Source of the DNA: Clostridiales bacterium mt11
GTDB lineage: Bacteria > Bacillota > Clostridia > Tissierellales > Tepidimicrobiaceae
DNA length: 64,000 bases
Direction of reading: 5' to 3'
Assembly: GCA_001282665.1 (NCBI GenBank)
Contig: LN874947.1
Span: 445,563 to 509,562, forward strand
Below, one piece after another: positions 7,721 through 17,220 of this stretch. The notes beneath the pieces are model-generated. The model saw nothing but the letters and a program-made list of their open reading frames with translations. It was not told the origin of the DNA and searched no databases. Each line of letters begins with the position of its first letter. The first letter of the stretch is position 1. A program made the translations under genes and the position numbers.

Positions 7721-9911
7721 AGTTGTTGCCACGTTCATCCATCTTGTCAAAGGCAAGTGAATCGGGAAGAATGGATATGGTAATTGAATCGTTGCTGTAC
7801 TTTGCTGCAATACTTTCCATATTCGCAAGTACATCCTTTTCATCTAGAATCAAAAGCTCTTCAAAATCTATTTGGTTCCAATATTCTTGGATACCATTTA
7901 TAACTCCTCCGACGCAGCGATCACGCTCTCCGACAGTCATATGGCTGTCGTCTTTTATACGATAGGAACCCTGATAATATAATGAACACCATGCTGATGT
8001 TATTCCTTCCTGCTCCAATGTTTTTTCTGGGAGAGAGACACTAAATTCAATATCCCCTTTAGGCTCTCCCGTCTGATGACTCTTAATCAAAGCTGCATTT
8101 TCTAGACCTGAATAGTTTACCGTAACTGTGACAAATGAAAGTTCCTCCGGCGACAAAGAAACGACAAAATTATTCCGAGCCGTATCTATGCCTATCCTTT
8201 CCATTCGGTCATAATCTTCATTTGCCCAATTCAATAAATCAGCGTTAAAATCAGCTACCGTACGACTTTGATAATCTTCTGTTTTCAATTTTAGCAGAGA
8301 ACGATAATCTTCCTCGGTACCATAAGTCTTCCGAATTTCCTCAATAAAATTTGGCTGCTCTAAAGTATCTACTGACAATGGTAAAAATGAATAGGAAATT
8401 TGAATTTGCAGTTTCTCTGTACTCCATTGATTTGCCAGTTTTTCCGTTTCACTCTGTAGAATCTTTTTCATAGCCTGAGCATCTTGCAAAATTTCATCTG
8501 TTTTCCCATCTATAAGCCTTTCCATTGCTGATTTTATTTCACGGCGTGCATTATCATATTCACCAACCTTTAAATTTTCAGCATCACGAATACGAAATTC
8601 CATATCATACTCCAGCATGGCCTTTTCATGGTCCTCGCCAGAATTCGACAAAGCCATATATATAAAGTTTTCCCTTCCCCAACGTTGTCCTGTCAAAGGA
8701 CCGAGAATATTGTATAAAAACCCTGCGATTTCATTTGTATCACGCAATTCATATAACCTTTCATCCTGAAAAAATCCCTCTAGCAACTCCCTGTATTCTA
8801 TAGTATCTATTGTTGTCCAAACCTTTTCTTGAAACTCAGCTACACTCATATCTTTGTAACCATCAAACTGTAAAGCAAGGAGCTGTCCGTATTCTTCTTC
8901 TGAAAATGAACTATCAGAAATCATCATAGGCTTATTCTTTCCGTGAACAAGTGTCGCCCCTGTAAGCATAATTCCAGCCAGTGCGATGCAAAGAACAGCG
9001 ATACCAGTCCTTTTACGTTTGCCGTCTAACATAAACTCAATACGTTTTTTTATACCTCGTTTTCCTCCATAAAAATTAGTTGATAATATAGTTTGATGCA
9101 TTCTGCCATTACGTACAACTGTTATAATTGCTTTCCCATACCTCTTGCGTGTATGTATATTCGCATTTCTGAGTACAAGAGCATCGCAGGAAATTTCACA
9201 CTGTATAGAAATAGCCCTTGCCATAAAATAAATTACAGGATTAAACCAATGAAGAACAGTTGCTATTAAAATTATTGCTTTATACCACAAGTCATGTCGT
9301 TTAAAATGGGTCAATTCATGCTTCAAAATAAGCGTGAATTCCTCTTCTGATAATTGCACAGGCGGCATCAAAATAACTGGATGAAAAAGGCCGACCAGCA
9401 TAGGGCTCGAAACACACTCACATGACCTGTATTCGATTTTAGTCTTAATACTCTGTTCACGTTTAAGTGAATCTACTAAATTCAAAATATTTGGGGTAGT
9501 TTCCAGTTCGCTCCAACGATTTACCATTTTCATAAAACGTCTATGACGTAAGACATGATATGTTAGCATGAAAACTACTCCAGCCATCCAAATCAAAGCA
9601 ATAACATTCCATAATGAAATTTGCTGCGTACTTAACACAGTTTTCTGAGCAGCAGTCAATACCCCTTCTGACGATGTCGGGGTAATCGGTGAAGGAATGG
9701 ACATTATATCCGAACTAGGTGCAGGTAAAAATGGAATTTCTATCAGAGGTCGGAAAGGAATAATCCAACTTGCCGCAATAACCAACCATACAATATAAAG
9801 CCATTTAGCGGCATATCTCTTTGATAGAATGGGTAAAACTGCTGCATACAAAAGCGTGATAATTGACATGGAAAGTGTACATTTAAACAGTGTAATTATA
9901 AATTTCTCCAT
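7719..9911 (-). CDS. BlaR1/MecR1-type M56 sensor metallopeptidase
   Basis: A 730-residue membrane protein. Four membrane segments in the first 325 residues surround a cytoplasmic zinc-peptidase region with HELTH near residue 198 and the following FKRHDLWYK, diagnostic of M56 (BlaR1/MecR1). In known systems this peptidase leads to loss of the BlaI repressor after ligand binding. The extracellular part, residues 330-730, does not show the penicillin-binding motifs (SxxK, KTG) of true BlaR1, so the stimulus is probably not a beta-lactam. The start ATG lies one base after the stop of the blaI-like gene, so the two are one operon. No beta-lactamase gene is nearby. Confidence 0.82.
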   Translation of the reverse strand: MEKFIITLFKCTLSMSIITLLYAAVLPILSKRYAAKWLYIVWLVIAASWIIPFRPLIEIPFLPAPSSDIMSIPSPITPTSSEGVLTAAQKTVLSTQQISLWNVIALIWMAGVVFMLTYHVLRHRRFMKMVNRWSELETTPNILNLVDSLKREQSIKTKIEYRSCECVSSPMLVGLFHPVILMPPVQLSEEEFTLILKHELTHFKRHDLWYKAIILIATVLHWFNPVIYFMARAISIQCEISCDALVLRNANIHTRKRYGKAIITVVRNGRMHQTILSTNFYGGKRGIKKRIEFMLDGKRKRTGIAVLCIALAGIMLTGATLVHGKNKPMMISDSSFSEEEYGQLLALQFDGYKDMSVAEFQEKVWTTIDTIEYRELLEGFFQDERLYELRDTNEIAGFLYNILGPLTGQRWGRENFIYMALSNSGEDHEKAMLEYDMEFRIRDAENLKVGEYDNARREIKSAMERLIDGKTDEILQDAQAMKKILQSETEKLANQWSTEKLQIQISYSFLPLSVDTLEQPNFIEEIRKTYGTEEDYRSLLKLKTEDYQSRTVADFNADLLNWANEDYDRMERIGIDTARNNFVVSLSPEELSFVTVTVNYSGLENAALIKSHQTGEPKGDIEFSVSLPEKTLEQEGITSAWCSLYYQGSYRIKDDSHMTVGERDRCVGGVINGIQEYWNQIDFEELLILDEKDVLANMESIAAKYSNDSITISILPDSLAFDKMDERGNN

Positions 9912-9912
9912 A

Positions 9913-10290
9913 TCAATCTCGCCTTTCTTTCAGCCATTTTGCTAATTCGTCAAGGTCGTTGTCCTTTATCTTCTTGCCATCATACAGCGTAGTAACTAAA
10001 CTGGCAAAGGAATTGTCATGAAAACGCTCCATAAAGTCTCCTGTTTCAAATTTCAAATAATCCTCTCTGCTGATAAGAGGAAAATAGATACGTTCCTTAC
10101 CCTTTTTCTCCGTTCGTAAAAAGCCGCGTTCTACTAGCCGAGCCATGAGAGTAAGAATAGTTTGAGCCTTCCACTCCTTTTCCTTACCCAACTGTTCCAT
10201 AACGATGCTAGTCGTAATAGGTGGCTCATTGGTCCATACCACCTTCATGATTTCAAACTCAGCATCAGGAAGCTTTTTCATCAACTTCAT
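9913..10290 (-). CDS. BlaI/MecI family transcriptional repressor
   Basis: A 125-residue winged-helix repressor (MKLMKKLPDAEFEIMKVVW, then a helix-turn-helix at residues 25-65 and a C-terminal dimerisation segment). I start at ATG 10288-10290, six bases after GGAGGTG; a start 15 bases upstream is possible but less well placed. It is transcribed ahead of the M56 sensor gene, one base apart, as in bla and mec systems. A strong promoter with a TACAnnTGT-type site sits directly upstream, so autorepression is likely. The target genes other than the operon itself are not evident. Confidence 0.9.
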   Translation of the reverse strand: MKLMKKLPDAEFEIMKVVWTNEPPITTSIVMEQLGKEKEWKAQTILTLMARLVERGFLRTEKKGKERIYFPLISREDYLKFETGDFMERFHDNSFASLVTTLYDGKKIKDNDLDELAKWLKERRD

Positions 10291-10309
10291 AAATAACACC
10301 TCCATATTC

Positions 10310-10357
10310 TACAATTGTCTTTGATTGTATTCTACATCCGTCTTAAATCTTTGTCAA
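10310..10357 (-). promoter_or_regulatory. Promoter and candidate BlaI operator
   Basis: Minus strand: perfect -35 TTGACA (10352-10357), 17-base spacer, -10 TAGAAT (10329-10334). Just downstream is TACAATTGT (10310-10318, plus strand), which matches the TACAnnTGTA core of BlaI/MecI operators except for the last base. Confidence 0.65.
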
Positions 10358-10448
10358 GTAGTTTAGAAAAATAATTTTATCTTTTACAAAAAATTATTTT
10401 TAAACAAAATATGGTAATGATTTAATCATACTTACTTGTCCTTTTCAA

Positions 10449-10474
10449 CAAAAAACCGCCACAAAGGTAGCGGT
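10449..10474 (-). terminator. Rho-independent terminator of serS
   Basis: Minus-strand hairpin ACCGC...GCGGT (10455-10474) followed directly by a run of six T residues, just past the serS stop codon. Confidence 0.8.
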
Positions 10475-10486
10475 AATAAACTAAAA

Positions 10487-11767
10487 TTATTTAATTAACT
10501 CTTTACCCCCCATATACATTTGTAATGGTTTTGGTATTGATATAGTGCCATCTTCTTTTAAATTATTTTCTAAAAATGATATCAACATTCTTGGAGGTGC
10601 TACGACTGTATTGTTAAGAGTATGGGGGATATAATTTCCTCTATCTTTACTTCTTACCCGAATGGAAAGACGTCTTGCCTGTGCATCTCCTAAGTTAGAA
10701 CAACTACCAACTTCAAAATATTTTTTCTGTCTTGGCGACCATGCTTCTACATCTATACTTTTTACTTTTAAATCTGCTAAATCACCTGAACAACACTCCA
10801 AAGTACGAACAGGTATATCTAAAGTACGGAAAAATTCGACCGTATATTGATATAGCTTTTTAAACCACTCTGCACTATCTTCTGGTTTACATACCACAAT
10901 CATTTCCTGCTTTTCAAATTGATGAACACGATACACACCCCGCTCTTCAATGCCATGAGCTCCAATTTCTTTACGAAAACATGATGAATAACTGGTTAGT
11001 GTTTGAGGAAGTTTTTCTTCATCGATAATCGTATCAATAAATTTCCCAATCATTGAATGTTCACTCGTACCTATGAGATATAAATCTTCACCTTCAATTT
11101 TATACATCATATTTTCCATTTCTGAGAAACTCATAACACCATTTACCACATCACCCCTAATCATAAATGGAGGTATATAATAAGTAAATCCTTTGTCAAT
11201 CATAAAGTCTCGTGCATATGAAAGAATTGCAGAATGTAAACGTGCTATATCGCCGCAGAGATAATAAAAGCCATTTCCACTCGTTTTTCTTGCACTATCA
11301 AGGTCAATTCCATTTAACTTTTCCATAATATCAACATGATATGGTATCTCAAAGTCTGGTACAACTGGCTCTCCAAATCGTTCAATTTCAACGTTCTCAC
11401 TATCATCTTTACCAATTGGTACATTAGGATCTATAATATTGGGGATAACCAACATTCTTTTACGAATCTTAATATCAAGATTATCGATTTTCCTCTCCAA
11501 TTCTGACAATTCATCTGCTATGGCAGCAATATCTGCCTTCGCTAACTCAGCTTCATCCTTTTTTCCCTTCGATATTAATACTCCAATTTCTTTACTAATT
11601 GAATTTCTCCTACTTCTGAGGTAATCACGTCTTGATTTTGCTTCTCGATTTTGAGTATCTAATGCGACTACCTCATCTACAAGTATGAGCTTTTCATTCT
11701 GAAATTTTTTTCTGATATTTTCCTTTACAATCTCAGTGTTTTCACGTAATAACTTAATATCTAACAT
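10487..11767 (-). CDS. serS: Seryl-tRNA synthetase
   Basis: A 426-residue class II aminoacyl-tRNA synthetase that charges tRNA-Ser. Residues 1-105 (MLDIKLLRENTEIV onward) form the tRNA-binding antiparallel coiled coil. The catalytic core includes motif 2 around FRKEIGAHGIEERGVYRVHQF and a motif-3 segment with GNYIPHTLNNT. The serine-site segment reads GSCSNLGDAQARR instead of the more usual SSCSNCTDFQARR. I start at the second of two adjacent ATG codons (11765-11767), six bases after GAGGAGG; the longer open frame would run into the T-box. Length matches the family. Regulated by the upstream T-box leader and closed by its own terminator. Confidence 0.95.
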   Translation of the reverse strand: MLDIKLLRENTEIVKENIRKKFQNEKLILVDEVVALDTQNREAKSRRDYLRSRRNSISKEIGVLISKGKKDEAELAKADIAAIADELSELERKIDNLDIKIRKRMLVIPNIIDPNVPIGKDDSENVEIERFGEPVVPDFEIPYHVDIMEKLNGIDLDSARKTSGNGFYYLCGDIARLHSAILSYARDFMIDKGFTYYIPPFMIRGDVVNGVMSFSEMENMMYKIEGEDLYLIGTSEHSMIGKFIDTIIDEEKLPQTLTSYSSCFRKEIGAHGIEERGVYRVHQFEKQEMIVVCKPEDSAEWFKKLYQYTVEFFRTLDIPVRTLECCSGDLADLKVKSIDVEAWSPRQKKYFEVGSCSNLGDAQARRLSIRVRSKDRGNYIPHTLNNTVVAPPRMLISFLENNLKEDGTISIPKPLQMYMGGKELIK

Positions 11768-11820
11768 CATTTTCCTCCTCATATATTTTCTTTTTATAGA
11801 AATGTAGTATGAGTTTAGAA

Positions 11821-12045
11821 AAATAAAAACCTTCCGAACCCATACAGATAATATGGGACGGAAAGCATCCGCGGTACCACCCAAATTGTCAGATAAGACT
11901 GACCACTCTAAAGTGCTGTAAAGGGCACACCCTTCGACTCATCGCCGATAGCTCTAAAAATGGAACGGTTTAACTTCTCACCGATTCTCACCAACCATCG
12001 GCTCTCTGGGAGATTTTTAAACCTTAGTTTTTGTCATCGCTATTA
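11821..12045 (-). promoter_or_regulatory. T-box leader of serS, specifier UCC (Ser)
   Basis: The T-box sequence GGGTGGTACCGCGG lies at 11869-11882 on the minus strand. The competing terminator hairpin pairs TTCCGTCCCATA with TATGGGTTCGGAA (11831-11864) and ends in a T-rich run. Stem I can be drawn with GGUUUAA (about 12015-12021) pairing UUAAACC (11966-11972) and CUAA pairing UUAG; the internal loop on the 3' side contains UCC (11962-11964), a serine codon at the position expected for the specifier. The conserved AGAGAG and GGUUGGUGAGAA distal motifs are present. Uncharged tRNA-Ser should turn serS on. Confidence 0.92.
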
Positions 12046-12238
12046 GATATATAATATGCATATATAAATAAATTTACAAGAAAAATTGCCAATTTTGTGA
12101 CAACAATTTAAAATTTCACCTAACGTATTTGAATGAATGATAAAAATAAGCAAATACCTTTGTCTATAGTGGTTCATCGCAAATTATAAAATATGGATAC
12201 CATAAGTCTAGACCCTCTTTTAGCCTAAGAGTTGAAAC

Positions 12239-14620
12239 TTAATAATTTACTTTTTCCTTCAAAAATTCTATCCATCCATCTCTGAATTCATTTTCTGATA
12301 TGTTTAAAACTTTCTCTATATCTCCATACTCCCTTAACAGCTCAACAAGCTTTTCCTTGCCATAGGTTTCAACAATATATTCAACCATACTGTACCCATA
12401 TTTATATACGTCCTCATTATTCTTTTTTAAAGTGTATATTTCTGGTATTCCTTGGTCTAGAAATTTCCTGTAATTATCCTCATATCTATCCTCACTCTGT
12501 GATAAATACATTGCAGTTCCTTCAGCAATCCAACTATCATGAGTCCCCTTAGGGGCTAAAATCCTCGTCACATTGTGAGTAAACTCATGTAATGCAATAG
12601 TTTCTAATCCTACAAACTGGTTATGTTTACGTCTCAAAGTATAACTAAAGGTATTGTTACTTCCAGCATAACCTGTTAATTCCATCCCCATATCATCTAC
12701 ATTGTATTCTTTGATTATGTTTCTCTTAAAAGCTTCATAATTATCATACATATTAATTTTCACAACTGGCATATCTTTTTTATCAACATCTAAGAAGTCT
12801 AATATTCTGTCATACTCCTTTTCTAATATCTTGATAGAACTTGAAGCATAAAGTTCATTTAATTCATTATTAGAATTATAATATAGTTCAAAATGCTCAC
12901 TTGCTATATATTTATCAAATCTATACCCTCCAGCGTCATCAAAATAGCCCTTCTTATCTATTTCTTCAATCCTATTTCTATTATCAAATTGATATACACT
13001 TTCTAACTTTTTTATATTATTTAGCTTAATATTGTCAGAGGTTAAAACACAATCCTTTATAAGTAAATTACCTAGTGCATCGCACTTTAAATTTTCCACT
13101 AAATTATCATTGAAACGATAACAAACACGATAATGATATATTGGAATAGCAGGCAATTCTTCAATCAATATTTTTTCTGCATCAATTAAATATTCGTCTC
13201 TTTCTATTCCTGAGACTATAGAAGAATCTGTTATTACATCTTCAAAGTCTTGATCATACCAGAAGTTATTATCTTTTGAATTTATACTGAAGTTAGTAAG
13301 GAATGTCATAGGATCATCATAATCAGCTTTCCACAAACTCGTAATCATTTCAAAATCTCCAGTATTACTCCTATCTACAAGCTCTTCAAAATCTACTATT
13401 TTAAGATCTACCTTAATTTTTAAATTACCCTCAAGCATACTTTTGATAAAGTTTCCATAGTATTCATTATCTACAGTTAATTCAACTTGAGGAAAATTAT
13501 CATTATATCCTGCAATATTTAATAATTGTTTGGCTTTTTCTGAACTAGAATTCAATAGATAATCTACATTTTTACGTCTTTCTTCAATAGGAGTACCATG
13601 GCTAAGTTTCATGTTAGGCGGAATAAAGCCATATGCTGGTATGCTGTCTGGATAAACTTTTTCACAGTAGTACGCACTGTCAATACCATAGGAAAATGCC
13701 TTTCTAACGTTAACATCATCAAGTGGCTTTTTATGGGTATTTAACATTATATAAGAAGTTCCTAAATAATTTGAGTATAGCAGAGATTGTTCATCCATTT
13801 TTTCATAAGGAAATATTCTCATTATGTGAACTTCATTATTATCATACATTAGATCTATATTCTCATCCTGTGTATTGATTAAACACTTTACATAGGATAC
13901 CCTAACATTTTTATTATCATAATAACTGTCATTTTTAGATAACAAAATATAAGAACCAGGTTCATACGAATGAAGCTTATATGGACCATTTGATATACAT
14001 GTTTCTAAATTTGTTTCCCAACCTTTAGCTACAGTCTCTATTATATCTTCTCGTACAGGCAAAAATTGAGGCATTGCTAAAATTTCCATGAAATAAGGGG
14101 TAGGTCCATTAAGTTCTATTTTCAACGTATCTTTATCTAATGCCTTTACTCTTATATTATCCTTGTCATCTGCTCCTCTTATATATAATTTATATACTTT
14201 AGAAATATCTCCTTCCTGTTGACATACTCTTTTAAAGCTGTATTCAAAGTCATAGGCAGTTACATCTTTTCCGTCTGACCATTTAGTATCATTTCTCAAT
14301 TTAAATGTATATACAGTATTATCTACTCCTTCATCATTGGAAGACACTGTAAAGCTTTCAGCAACACCTAATTCATATCCATCTTTACCTAATACCGTCA
14401 ATCCTTCAAAAATTTGACCTGCAATACTAGTTGATACACTATCGTTACTCAAATGTGGATCCCAAGAAGTAACATCGTTGGATGACAAGTGCCATACCAA
14501 TGTGTTTTTTACATTAGGATTTTCTTCTTTAAAAGTATCGATTATATTGCAACCTGATACAAACATACTTAATATTAAAACGGAAATTAATAAAAATATA
14601 GTTATCTGTGTCTTGTTCAT
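12239..14620 (-). CDS. Family 5 solute-binding lipoprotein with C-terminal metallopeptidase domain
   Basis: A lipoprotein of about 793 residues. The N-terminal signal ends in the lipobox FVSGC, so the mature protein should be tethered outside the membrane. Residues 40-500 match oligopeptide-binding proteins (SBP family 5): WHLSSNDVTSWDPHLSNDSVS, SDGKDVTAYDFEYSF, NGPYKLHSYEPGSY. The last 230 residues hold HEFTHN (HExxH) and a downstream WIAEGTAMYLS, the pattern of MA-like peptidases of gluzincin type. I start at ATG 14618-14620, 12 bases after AAAGGAGG; the open frame extends upstream but crosses a REP-like repeat. No permease or ATPase partner for peptide uptake lies next to it. Binding and cleavage in one lipoprotein is inferred, not shown. 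Confidence 0.8.
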   Translation of the reverse strand: MNKTQITIFLLISVLILSMFVSGCNIIDTFKEENPNVKNTLVWHLSSNDVTSWDPHLSNDSVSTSIAGQIFEGLTVLGKDGYELGVAESFTVSSNDEGVDNTVYTFKLRNDTKWSDGKDVTAYDFEYSFKRVCQQEGDISKVYKLYIRGADDKDNIRVKALDKDTLKIELNGPTPYFMEILAMPQFLPVREDIIETVAKGWETNLETCISNGPYKLHSYEPGSYILLSKNDSYYDNKNVRVSYVKCLINTQDENIDLMYDNNEVHIMRIFPYEKMDEQSLLYSNYLGTSYIMLNTHKKPLDDVNVRKAFSYGIDSAYYCEKVYPDSIPAYGFIPPNMKLSHGTPIEERRKNVDYLLNSSSEKAKQLLNIAGYNDNFPQVELTVDNEYYGNFIKSMLEGNLKIKVDLKIVDFEELVDRSNTGDFEMITSLWKADYDDPMTFLTNFSINSKDNNFWYDQDFEDVITDSSIVSGIERDEYLIDAEKILIEELPAIPIYHYRVCYRFNDNLVENLKCDALGNLLIKDCVLTSDNIKLNNIKKLESVYQFDNRNRIEEIDKKGYFDDAGGYRFDKYIASEHFELYYNSNNELNELYASSSIKILEKEYDRILDFLDVDKKDMPVVKINMYDNYEAFKRNIIKEYNVDDMGMELTGYAGSNNTFSYTLRRKHNQFVGLETIALHEFTHNVTRILAPKGTHDSWIAEGTAMYLSQSEDRYEDNYRKFLDQGIPEIYTLKKNNEDVYKYGYSMVEYIVETYGKEKLVELLREYGDIEKVLNISENEFRDGWIEFLKEKVNY

Positions 14621-14730
14621 GTTGTTTTGAGTCCTCCTTTCATATAAGTTTTGTCTTATATTCCAACATTGATGGAAATATAAGCATTTATCATATGCCA
14701 TACATAAAGACCGTTTTCCCATAACTTACC

Positions 14731-14756
14731 ACACAGGAGAACCGTCCCCTTGTGTT
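14731..14756 (+). repeat. REP-like palindrome (ACCGTCCCC family)
   Basis: ACACAGGAGAACCGTCCCCT followed by TGTGTT. The same motif as at 7693-7720, sitting between the lipoprotein gene and the HD gene. Confidence 0.65.
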
Positions 14757-14767
14757 ATAAATATCAA

Positions 14768-15232
14768 TTATACAATACCAAACTCAATTTTGAGTTTTTC
14801 ATACCTACTCTTTTCATGCGGCATTATTTCAAGGGTAGGATTATATAAACAATGATGAAGTATATCTGCATCTTTTAAAACTTCATTAAAGGCAAAATGC
14901 ACCAATCCTTTTTCGCTGTGTGTATAGATAGCATCACAGATAATTTTAGTTTCATCTTCATTTGTTATCTGCAATGATGTCAGTATTTCTCTTGCCAAGA
15001 CAGCACCTTTATGTGCATGGTTTTTAGTATCCATTTTAGCATATGAATATATGTCATGAAGCATACCTGCCATAATTGCAAGTTCAACATTCTCTCCACG
15101 TTTTAACGCAATTAATGCACAATATTGAGCAACTCCATATAAATGTACATAAGCACATCTTCGTTCTTCAACATCTAACATATTTAAAAGTATATTATCA
15201 ATATATTGTCTCAAGACCTCAATTCTGTTCAT
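14768..15232 (-). CDS. HD domain phosphohydrolase, small
   Basis: A 154-residue HD-superfamily protein. The metal motif is AGMLHDIYSY near residue 57, with a preceding His (YCALIALKRG region) and a later H in AIYTHSEKG. HD proteins hydrolyse phosphate esters of nucleotides or signalling molecules; the substrate here is unknown. A GGGGGAGG site lies six bases before ATG 15232. The gene stands alone between a repeat and a degraded region. A second, longer HD protein occurs at 27126-27800 and is not a close copy. Confidence 0.8.
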   Translation of the reverse strand: MNRIEVLRQYIDNILLNMLDVEERRCAYVHLYGVAQYCALIALKRGENVELAIMAGMLHDIYSYAKMDTKNHAHKGAVLAREILTSLQITNEDETKIICDAIYTHSEKGLVHFAFNEVLKDADILHHCLYNPTLEIMPHEKSRYEKLKIEFGIV

Positions 15233-15283
15233 TATTATTCCTCCCCCTAATTATAATTAATAATTGCTAAATTATATTATTTT

Positions 15284-15471
15284 TTAAAAATTAATCTTTA
15301 ACCAGGATAAAATATATTCTAAAGCTAAATCATAATTTCCAACTCGACAATTATGTTCTCCAACTTCTGCTTCTATAAAAATTCTGCTTGTTACTTTTGC
15401 AGATGGCTATGTTCATTTTGCGCACTACCAAACATCACTATAAATTGTTCAGATATGCCAATATACTTCAT
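15284..15471 (-). pseudogene. Frameshifted C-terminal remnant of an unrecognised protein
   Basis: Read on the minus strand, the frame starting at ATG 15469-15471 gives MKYIGISEQFIVMFGSAQNE and runs into a stop after HSHLQK. A single-base shift then continues without interruption: VTSRIFIEAEVGEHNCRVG followed by YDLALEYILSWL and a stop at 15284. The coherent second half shows one gene broken by one frameshift. A GGAGG site precedes the ATG, but in-frame coding (ARYGGKE) also continues upstream of it to a TAG, so more is missing. The tail resembles the end of an alpha/beta-hydrolase, but I do not recognise the family. Confidence 0.5.
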
Positions 15472-15826
15472 CTCTTTTCCTCCATATCTTGCACACTATT
15501 CTACTAATATATTATATAATCTCAATATCCTTATCATGTTATTATCCCATATTCTTAACCCTGTTTTATCATTCCTACCCTCTTATCATTCAAATAATCC
15601 CGTATCATATATATTTACCCTTAAAAACTTGGACAAAAAAATTTGGGGTCATGCCCCAAACCTATATAAATAAAAACAATTAAATACATAAAAAATTTGA
15701 TAAATTAACCGTACCTAAATTGTATACAATTAATACCTTGTAATCAAAAAGTATATCATTATATAGTTTGATGCAATAAGAGGCGCAACCAGTACAACTT
15801 GGACAAGAGGCCTACTTCCTTATTCA
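15472..15826. other. Intergenic stretch with one perfect hairpin
   Basis: No gene found. TTTGGGG TCATG CCCCAAA (15642-15660) is a perfect 7-base stem with no T-run on either side, so it is more likely a repeat remnant than a terminator. Confidence 0.5.
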
Positions 15827-16735
15827 TTACTTAGATTTCTTAGAAACTGGTATCCAAATTCCACTTTCATAGTCAACTGATCTGATATCCCCTTTTGCAT
15901 ACCACTCTATATTAGCTCCCATAGCTATCTCATAATCAGGGTTTCCCGGAAGCCACTCATTAAATATCTTTGTATTTACTGATTGCAATGCTCCCGGCAT
16001 AGGTCCTGTGCAATTAAATTTTGCCCATTCCATGTCAGGAAACTCAAAGATAATCATTCCATCAGGCACATTTCCACCATGATAGGTACCTGCGATAAGA
16101 TAGCGAAACCTTCCATCTTTCCCAATATCGTCAATACAAATCCCATATTCGCCTATACAACAATCGCAAATTACCTGCTGAATCTCTCCCTTAGGTTCTT
16201 TCTGATGATCCAAAGTTGTCATATGTTTTTCACAATATTTTTCACAAAACTCATCCCAAAATTTTGGAATCTCCTGATAGGAATTGTCAACAGAAAATTC
16301 TCTCTCAAAACCAATCACCTTAAAACCCTGCATCTTTTCTACTACATAGTCCATCTCATTTCCCCCTTGAATTATAATTTTTATCTTTAGAGGTAAAAAT
16401 ACATTCATTCTACTTATATCTTTTTTCAGTTGCATAGGAGAACATCCATGAAATCGACGAAAAGCTTTTGTAAAACCCTCCGGAGTATCATATCTATACT
16501 TATAGGCAATTTCAATCGTCTTCTCTTTATCTGAAATAACATCTAACGCTGCAAGATACAATCTTCGACATCTAATATATTCACCGATAGAATAACCAGT
16601 CATAAACTTAAACCCTCTCTGAAGATAGAAAGAGGACATATGAACTTCATTTGCTGCATCTTCAGCACTAATTTGATCCAGCAAATGATTTTCAATGTAT
16701 TTAATTGCACCTCTTATACTTTCTGTCCACTCCAT
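15827..16735 (-). CDS. AraC family regulator with GyrI-like effector domain
   Basis: A 302-residue regulator. Residues 1-105 hold the two helix-turn-helix motifs of AraC/XylS type (AAEDAANEVHMSSFYLQRGF style N-terminal helix; DTPEGFTKAFRRFHGCSPMQ as the signature end). Residues 125-300 form a GyrI-like (SOUL/BmrR-type) ligand-binding domain with FKVIGFEREF at its start. Such proteins sense hydrophobic drugs. I choose ATG 16733-16735 (MEWTESIRGAIKYIE), six bases after GGAAGTG, over the ATG 15 bases upstream. A broken paralogue is at 50250-50742. Its target is unknown. Confidence 0.85.
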   Translation of the reverse strand: MEWTESIRGAIKYIENHLLDQISAEDAANEVHMSSFYLQRGFKFMTGYSIGEYIRCRRLYLAALDVISDKEKTIEIAYKYRYDTPEGFTKAFRRFHGCSPMQLKKDISRMNVFLPLKIKIIIQGGNEMDYVVEKMQGFKVIGFEREFSVDNSYQEIPKFWDEFCEKYCEKHMTTLDHQKEPKGEIQQVICDCCIGEYGICIDDIGKDGRFRYLIAGTYHGGNVPDGMIIFEFPDMEWAKFNCTGPMPGALQSVNTKIFNEWLPGNPDYEIAMGANIEWYAKGDIRSVDYESGIWIPVSKKSK

Positions 16736-16877
16736 TATTTTCACTTCCATATGCGAATCATACCATATATAGAAAAATCAATCCTATCATATTCTGTACA
16801 AAACCGTCCATAACACAATATAACGATTCTAGTAATTTAGTCCCCTTGTATTCCTTGATTGCTTATTAAGGAACAAA

Positions 16878-17108
16878 TTATTCTATAACAGATAATACCT
16901 TTTCTCCTTGTACATTAATCCAAAAAGGAGTCCGTCTAGGAACGTCATCGTTGCCATACAAAAACTTTCGAAACTCTTCTTTGTTTGTTGTAGTGTACTC
17001 CTTATCATCGTCTTCTGAAACAAATAAGTTTCCACTATCTATATTTTCACATGAAATTAAAGATAACATCAATATATCAAACAAAAATATAGTCAATATC
17101 TTTTTCAT
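16878..17108 (-). CDS. Small lipoprotein, unknown function
   Basis: A 76-residue protein with a lipoprotein signal: MKKI, a hydrophobic core and the lipobox LISC near residue 20. The mature part is about 56 residues, acidic in its first half (SEDDDKE) and without recognised domain. GAGG lies eight bases before the ATG. It follows the ABC exporter genes on the same strand with a gap of about 110 bases, so it could be the last gene of that unit, but no function can be assigned. Confidence 0.55.
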   Translation of the reverse strand: MKKILTIFLFDILMLSLISCENIDSGNLFVSEDDDKEYTTTNKEEFRKFLYGNDDVPRRTPFWINVQGEKVLSVIE

Positions 17109-17220
17109 TTTCTAATCCTCAATAATCTCTGTAATATATCCACCATCTTCATGATAGGACTAAAAGATTGGCTTGGAATGTCTATCCATTTCTACGCAAT
17201 CTGACATCCCCTTGTGTACT

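Noticed and set aside
7652..7843. Minus-strand frame overlapping the end of the blaR1-like gene.
   Set aside because: It overlaps a clear gene in another frame, crosses a REP repeat, and has no conserved features.
15353..15673. Plus-strand open frame of about 106 codons.
   Set aside because: Its codons are a mirror of the degraded minus-strand gene at 15284-15471, there is no ribosome binding site, and the sequence (many Cys, Tyr, His) does not look like a protein.
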